From contig DAOVUF010000268.1 in the NCBI GenBank assembly GCA_030632725.1, positions 1 through 6,668 on the forward strand: 6,668 bases of DNA, read 5' to 3'. The position numbers and the translations under genes are program-made. Below are positions 1-2,553 of this stretch, one piece after another. The DNA is from QNES01 sp023143415. GTDB taxonomy: Bacteria > Pseudomonadota > Gammaproteobacteria > Beggiatoales > Beggiatoaceae. The notes beneath the pieces are model-generated. The model saw only the letters and a program-made list of their open reading frames with translations, searched no databases and was not told the origin of the DNA. Positions within the stretch are counted from its first letter, which is position 1. The number at the start of each line of letters is the position of its first letter.

Positions 1-36
1 CAACTATAAAGGATTGCCCCTACAACAATATTCGTC
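1..36 (+). repeat. Partial copy of palindromic repeat family A
   Basis: This is the end of a left arm of the repeat that recurs at 130-159 and 1251-1280. It reads TATAAAGGATTGCCCCTACA followed by ACAATATT, the first bases of the usual loop. One base differs from the other copies (caaCt instead of caaCc around position 5). It is cut by the window start, so the full copy cannot be judged. It is followed directly by the tandem array at 42-151, so a left arm precedes a left arm, as also happens at 1187-1250. Confidence 0.75.
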
Positions 37-41
37 ACGAC

Positions 42-151
42 TCAGGGCAACCATAAAGGATTGTCAGGGCAACCATAAAGGATTGTCAGGGCAACCATAA
101 AGGATTGTCAGGGCAACCATAAAGGATTGTCAGGGCAACCATAAAGGATTG
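42..151 (+). repeat. Five exact 22-bp tandem units (expanded left arm of family A)
   Basis: Five identical 22-bp units occupy 42-63, 64-85, 86-107, 108-129 and 130-151. Each consists of TCA followed by GGGCAACCATAAAGGATTG. The unit is the outer 22 bases of the 30-base left arm of the palindromic element at 130-225; only the last unit continues into CCCCTACA and the loop. The array therefore looks like a local expansion of one arm of the hairpin, with no matching expansion of the right arm. Units are perfect, so the expansion is recent or actively homogenised. There are no unique spacers, so this is not a CRISPR array. Confidence 0.93.
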
Positions 152-225
152 CCCCTACAACAATATTCTGATGAAAACTGACGAAAATCTTCTGATGTAG
201 GGGCAATCCCTTGTGGTTGCCCTGA
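130..225. repeat. Palindromic element E1, family A (30-bp arms, 36-nt loop)
   Basis: The left arm at 130-159 is complementary to the right arm at 196-225 over 30 bases, with one T.G wobble (142/213) and one A.C mismatch (145/210). The loop is 160-195. The same architecture, arm length, loop length and the same two imperfections occur in E2 (1251-1346). Including flanks, the complementarity extends from CGAC at 38-41 to GTCG at 226-229 if the first tandem unit is taken as the left end. It encodes no protein of size, so it could be a non-autonomous mobile repeat (MITE/REP-like), which is an inference. It lies downstream of the minus-strand gene at 272-1171 and could also form a hairpin in that transcript. 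Confidence 0.85.
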
Positions 226-245
226 GTCGTTACCTTTTTTGAATC

Positions 246-260
246 AAACCTGTCAGGTTT
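246..260. terminator. Short perfect palindrome downstream of the 299-residue gene
   Basis: AAACCTGTCAGGTTT is a perfect 15-base palindrome about its central T, giving a 6-bp stem with a 3-base loop. It lies 12 bases past the stop codon of the minus-strand gene at 272-1171, where a terminator would be expected. On the transcript strand, however, the stem is not followed by a U tract; the T run (235-240) is on the plus strand. The terminator role is therefore weak. It may equally be a short dispersed palindrome. Confidence 0.3.
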
Positions 261-271
261 ATGCACATTCC

Positions 272-1171
272 TTATTGATGATATTTACACTGAATATTAA
301 CTTTATCAGCTTCTAAGATTTTTTCGCATAAAGAAGGTAATATCTCAAAGCCAGTTCTAATGTCTTTTTTAGGTATTCTTATGATAGTCTTACCTTTTTT
401 CATTTGCAATGAAATTTTGATAATATAATACTGTTCATAAATCTGATAAGAAAAACCTTTATCGTCTAAGAGAGATTTTATCTTTGAAACGATTGCTTTA
501 CCTGATAATGCTTTTACTTTCTCTTTTTTAACTCTCTTCTTTTTATTAAGCTGTCGCCGTTTCTCATTCTCTTCCTCGATTTTTGCCTCTTCTTCAAGAA
601 AAGAACGTAAAAGTGCTTTGATTGCTTCTACACTTGTCGTAGTTGATAGAAATTTGATGTCCTCTTCAATACTTTCGAGGCGATAATCATTCTTTCCTTT
701 TTTGACAATTAAGTCAAAACATAATTGAGAGGAGTCATTAAAAAAAATGGCGAACATAATTCTTGATTGAGCCGCCCAACTTAACTCCAAATTGCATAAT
801 AGCACTTCATCTGCTATTTTTGGTGTTGGTTTATATTTTTCTAAAAGAAATGTGTCAACCTGACTACCTATAGAATAAAGTTGCTCTTCAATATAATCCT
901 TTTCCGTTTGTGAACCGTATCTATAAAAATAATAATCACTCTTTTTTCTCTCTTCAAAGGATTTTTTGCATGAGGCGATTTTGTCTTCTAAACTATGACT
1001 CCTCACATTAACAAAAAAATGTTGATAATCGTTTGTAAAAAGCGTTGTTAATTCTGAAATGATATCGCATCTTGCTTTATAACTTTCTTCAATCGTTATC
1101 TCTTCTGATTTTTCAATAATATTTTTAAAGCGTTTTTCTACATTTGCTTTTTTTAATATACTTAGACTCAT
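272..1171 (-). CDS. Hypothetical protein, 299 residues, charged linker and C-terminal domain
   Basis: I do not recognise a family. The open frame is complete, with ATG at 1169-1171, stop TAA at 272-274, and an AGGAAA ribosome site upstream that supports this start. There is no signal peptide or membrane span, so a cytoplasmic protein is inferred. Residues 1-190 look like a mixed, largely helical domain with a Tyr/Lys-rich stretch near 77-85. Residues 191-219 are a highly charged Glu-then-Lys/Arg linker (EEENEKRRQLNKKKRVKKEK), likely helical. Residues 222-299 look like a small alpha/beta domain with alternating hydrophobic residues (YYIIKISL, KTIIRIP). The linker's basic end could contact nucleic acid, but no catalytic motif is visible. 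The gene is clearly more AT-rich than leuS and is bracketed by family A repeats at 42-225 and 1187-1350, which suggests acquired or accessory DNA. It stands alone with no operon partner in view. Confidence 0.8.
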   Translation of the reverse strand: MSLSILKKANVEKRFKNIIEKSEEITIEESYKARCDIISELTTLFTNDYQHFFVNVRSHSLEDKIASCKKSFEERKKSDYYFYRYGSQTEKDYIEEQLYSIGSQVDTFLLEKYKPTPKIADEVLLCNLELSWAAQSRIMFAIFFNDSSQLCFDLIVKKGKNDYRLESIEEDIKFLSTTTSVEAIKALLRSFLEEEAKIEEENEKRRQLNKKKRVKKEKVKALSGKAIVSKIKSLLDDKGFSYQIYEQYYIIKISLQMKKGKTIIRIPKKDIRTGFEILPSLCEKILEADKVNIQCKYHQ

Positions 1172-1175
1172 AATA

Positions 1176-1181
1176 TTTCCT
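1176..1181 (-). promoter_or_regulatory. Ribosome binding site of the 299-residue gene
   Basis: On the minus strand AGGAAA precedes the ATG at 1171 with 4 bases between (7 bases from the AGG core). This supports the chosen start. The family A repeat begins about 6 bases further upstream (1187), so any promoter of this gene must lie within or beyond repeat DNA. Confidence 0.6.
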
Positions 1182-1186
1182 ATTTT

Positions 1187-1250
1187 AGGGCAACCATAAA
1201 GGATTGCCCCTACAACAAATATCCTTATGAAAACTGACGAAAGTAACTAC
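1187..1250 (+). repeat. Left-half copy of family A repeat, upstream partner of E2
   Basis: This copy holds the left arm GGGCAACCATAAAGGATTG plus CCCCTACA, and most of the loop, including ATGAAAACTGACGAAA at 1227-1242. It breaks off at GTAACTAC and runs straight into the complete element E2. It has no right arm of its own, so it is a tandem partial duplication of arm plus loop. Its left end is next to the ribosome site of the minus-strand gene at 272-1171. Confidence 0.85.
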
Positions 1251-1350
1251 TCAGGGCAACCATAAAGGATTGCCCCTACAACAATATCCTTATGAAAACT
1301 GACGAAAGTATTCTTATGTAGGGGCAATCCCTTGTGGTTGCCCTGAGTAG
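1247..1350. repeat. Palindromic element E2, family A
   Basis: Left arm 1251-1280 pairs with right arm 1317-1346 over 30 bases, with one wobble and one mismatch at the same places as in E1. The loop is 1281-1316, 36 bases as in E1, and contains the shared ATGAAAACTGACGAAA (1292-1307). The flanks CTAC (1247-1250) and GTAG (1347-1350) extend the complementarity; E1 has CGAC/GTCG there. The element lies upstream of the minus-strand gene at 272-1171, so that gene is enclosed between E1 and E2. No transposase is present. Confidence 0.85.
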
Positions 1351-1414
1351 CAACCTTGTTTTTAAGATATAAGGTTTATATATCAAAAATCAACTCTTGA
1401 TTTATTCATCTATT

Positions 1415-1445
1415 CTCGTTCCCATAAGGAATTTGGAAACGAGAG
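1415..1445. repeat. 31-bp repeat family C, copy 1
   Basis: The copy reads CTCGTTCCCATAAGGA followed by ATTTGGAAACGAGAG. It matches 1564-1594 in 30 of 31 bases (the third base is C here and T there). Its ends are inverted (CTCGTT..CC against GG..AAACGAG, one base bulged), so it is a small imperfect palindrome. A further left half, CTCGTTCCC, occurs at 1814-1822. The type is a short dispersed palindromic repeat; no function can be read from it. Confidence 0.8.
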
Positions 1446-1505
1446 TTCACTTATTCTCTGATGAGTTCAGCAATTAAACCGGTTAGAACAACTCTCGTTA
1501 CCAGT

Positions 1506-1528
1506 CAAAACGAATTAGTTTCGTTTTG
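1506..1528. other. Stem-loop, 9-bp perfect stem
   Basis: CAAAACGAA (1506-1514) pairs perfectly with TTCGTTTTG (1520-1528) around the 5-base loop TTAGT. It lies between the two family C repeats and is far from any gene end. A T-rich stretch follows only after about 17 bases, so a terminator is not supported. Confidence 0.5.
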
Positions 1529-1563
1529 GTACTCATTTTGATTCTCCTTTTTTCACTTTTTTT

Positions 1564-1594
1564 CTTGTTCCCATAAGGAATTTGGAAACGAGAG
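1564..1594. repeat. 31-bp repeat family C, copy 2
   Basis: Second copy in the same orientation as 1415-1445, 149 bases further on, with a single base difference (CTTGTTCCC instead of CTCGTTCCC). The flanks of the two copies are not alike, so the repeat itself, rather than a longer duplication, is the unit. Confidence 0.8.
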
Positions 1595-1622
1595 ATAAAA
1601 AATGGATTCCCACGCAGGCGCA

Positions 1623-1753
1623 TCAATGCCATTAAGTTAAGGGCAGACACACAGGATTCGAGGTTTTAGTTTTTTGAAGAAAAACTAAAACCTCGAATGC
1701 CCCTACAAAACCCCGCGTATTCTGTGGTTGTAGGGGCGAACCTGCGTGTTTGC
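1623..1753. repeat. Inverted-repeat element E3, family B, right end truncated
   Basis: The left end, TCAATGCCATTAAG onward (1623-1655), is identical in inverse orientation to the right end of E4 (2401-2433) over 33 bases. Within E3, 1643-1655 pairs with 1741-1753 in 11 of 13 positions, and GCCCCTAC (1699-1706) pairs perfectly with GTAGGGGC (1730-1737) around a 23-base loop (1707-1729). The left arm is interrupted by a separate perfect palindrome (1656-1698), so the folded form would be a three-way junction. The right side lacks the outer CTTAATGGCATTGA that E4 has, so E3 is a truncated or rearranged copy. Confidence 0.75.
1656..1698. repeat. Nested palindrome, 19-bp perfect stem
   Basis: 1656-1674 pairs perfectly with 1680-1698 around TGAAG. 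The stem starts ATTCGAGG, continues TTTTAGT and ends in a T run. The related palindromes in E4 read CGAGG then CTAAAGT. The three base differences in the left arm are matched by complementary changes in the right arm. It sits in the left arm of E3 between CAGG and GCCCCTAC, the same internal position as in E4, and is absent from both right arms. Confidence 0.88.
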
Positions 1754-1813
1754 AGAGCAATTTGTTTAAATTCCACTAAAAAAATTGAAATTGACAATAA
1801 ATGACTCCTATTG

Positions 1814-1849
1814 CTCGTTCCCTTCGAGGCTAAAGTTTTTTTGAAGAAA
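1814..1849 (+). repeat. Fused fragments: family C left half plus half palindrome
   Basis: CTCGTTCCC (1814-1822) is the left end of family C. It joins directly to TTCGAGGCTAAAG plus a T run and GAAGAAA (1823-1849), the left half and loop of the palindrome found in E4. The right arm of the palindrome is missing; AT-rich unrelated sequence follows. This looks like breakage at a hairpin tip or a recombination scar between two repeat families. Confidence 0.6.
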
Positions 1850-1934
1850 TTACAATTCCTTATAACCGCTTTTTGAGATTTGGAACAGGTTCGTTAAATC
1901 CGTTTATTCCGTCAATCCGTTATACTTATATTCT

Positions 1935-1963
1935 GATGTTTCCAAGATGTTTCCAAGATGTTT
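1935..1963 (+). repeat. 11-bp tandem repeat, about 2.6 units
   Basis: GATGTTTCCAA is repeated at 1935-1945 and 1946-1956, then GATGTTT at 1957-1963. It is a simple short-period duplication in AT-rich intergenic DNA. Confidence 0.8.
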
Positions 1964-2235
1964 AAGAAATCTTTGAAAAAAATCGGATTTCTAAGCTCGA
2001 ATAGAATAGCTTTGCGTAACATCAGTTAAAAAAAAGAAATCTTTCTAATCCTGTTAATCTCTTTAAAAACCAAGTGTTCAAAATAACTCAAAATAGGGAA
2101 TAAACAATATTCCAAGTAAACATAACGCAAAGCGTGAATTTGAGATTGTAAAAATAATCGTTGACTTTATCTTAGAGATAATGGCAATATGACAATATTT
2201 ATATACTTGACTCAAAGTTGTATCCATTAAATGAG

Positions 2236-2442
2236 AGCAACACCTCAATGCCATTAAGCCAGGGCGAACACGCCGGATTCGAGTCGAGGCTAAAGTTTTT
2301 TTTAAAGAAAAAACTTTAGCCTCGAAACGTTTTTTGAAGAAAAACTTTAGCCTCGAATGCCCCTACAGCCTCTAAATACGTGAATATTGGTAGGGGAAGA
2401 CCTGTGTGTCTGCCCTTAACTTAATGGCATTGACGCAACACC
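2236..2442. mobile_element. MITE-like element E4 (family B) with 9-bp flanking direct repeat
   Basis: The element proper is 2245-2433 (189 bp). Its ends are perfect 14-bp inverted repeats, TCAATGCCATTAAG (2245-2258) and its complement at 2420-2433. Inner complementarity continues imperfectly, and CCCCTAC (2360-2366) pairs with GTAGGGG (2390-2396) around a 23-base loop. Immediately outside the ends are AGCAACACC (2236-2244) and CGCAACACC (2434-2442), 8 of 9 identical, as expected of a target-site duplication. There is no coding capacity, so if mobile it would depend on a transposase elsewhere. The left arm carries palindromes (2277-2358) that the right arm lacks. It lies about 120 bp upstream of leuS and may have displaced the original upstream region. 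Confidence 0.75.
2277..2358. repeat. Palindrome within a palindrome in the left arm of E4
   Basis: An outer palindrome begins ATTCGAG (2277-2283) and ends CTCGAAT (2352-2358). Its right half is intact: the short stem 2329-2334/2340-2345 around TGAAG, then TTTAGCCTCGAAT. A complete related palindrome (2284-2301 pairing with 2308-2325, 18 bp, then a T.G wobble) sits where the outer left half should continue. So one copy of the palindrome has been inserted into, or duplicated within, another. The stem words are GAGGCTAAAGT and ACTTTAGCCTC, differing from E3 with compensating changes. Confidence 0.75.
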
Positions 2443-2478
2443 TAGCAACCCTACGCTTTGCTATGATTCGTATATAAT
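2443..2478 (+). promoter_or_regulatory. Candidate leuS promoter region with inverted repeat and TATAAT
   Basis: TATAAT at 2473-2478 matches the consensus -10 box exactly, 75 bases before the leuS ATG. No good -35 box lies 16-18 bases upstream. Instead TAGCAA (2443-2448) and TTGCTA (2458-2463) form a 6-bp inverted repeat with a 9-base spacer just where a -35 region or operator would lie. The region is AT-rich, so the TATAAT could be chance. No Shine-Dalgarno sequence is obvious between 2535 and 2553. Confidence 0.35.
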
Positions 2479-2553
2479 AATGTATCCTAAAAACCCTGAA
2501 ATTCTGAAAAATCCTGATTTAAAGTTAATTTAACAATTGCGCTAACAAATATA

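Larger units (their letters stand above)
1351..2553. other. Gene-free, repeat-rich intergenic region
   Basis: About 1.2 kb without a credible coding frame on either strand. It contains the family C repeats, the family B elements E3 and E4 with internal palindromes, a solo half palindrome, an 11-bp tandem repeat and the leuS upstream region, each listed separately. The remaining sequence is AT-rich with short recurring words such as TCCGT (three times in 1899-1920), AAGAAATCTTT (1964-1974 and 2034-2044) and CGCTTTGC/GCAAAGCG-like words near 2009, 2125 and 2453. No decayed gene could be recognised in it. Confidence 0.7.

Noticed and set aside
42..151. CRISPR-like regular repeats
   Set aside because: The five units abut with no unique spacers, and the unit is one arm of a nearby palindromic element; no cas gene is present.
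1182..1187. TAAAAT on the minus strand as -10 box of the 299-residue gene
   Set aside because: It would start transcription within or after the ribosome site, and no -35 box is present upstream.
1506..1528. Rho-independent terminator
   Set aside because: The stem is AT-rich, has no adjoining T run, and is not downstream of any gene.
1791..1820. TTGACA at 1791-1796 as a -35 box
   Set aside because: No -10-like hexamer follows at 16-18 bases, and no gene lies downstream before the E4 element.
2161..2190. TTGACT at 2161-2166 as a promoter for leuS
   Set aside because: The best -10 at 18 bases (CAATAT) is poor, and the 189-bp E4 element lies between it and leuS.
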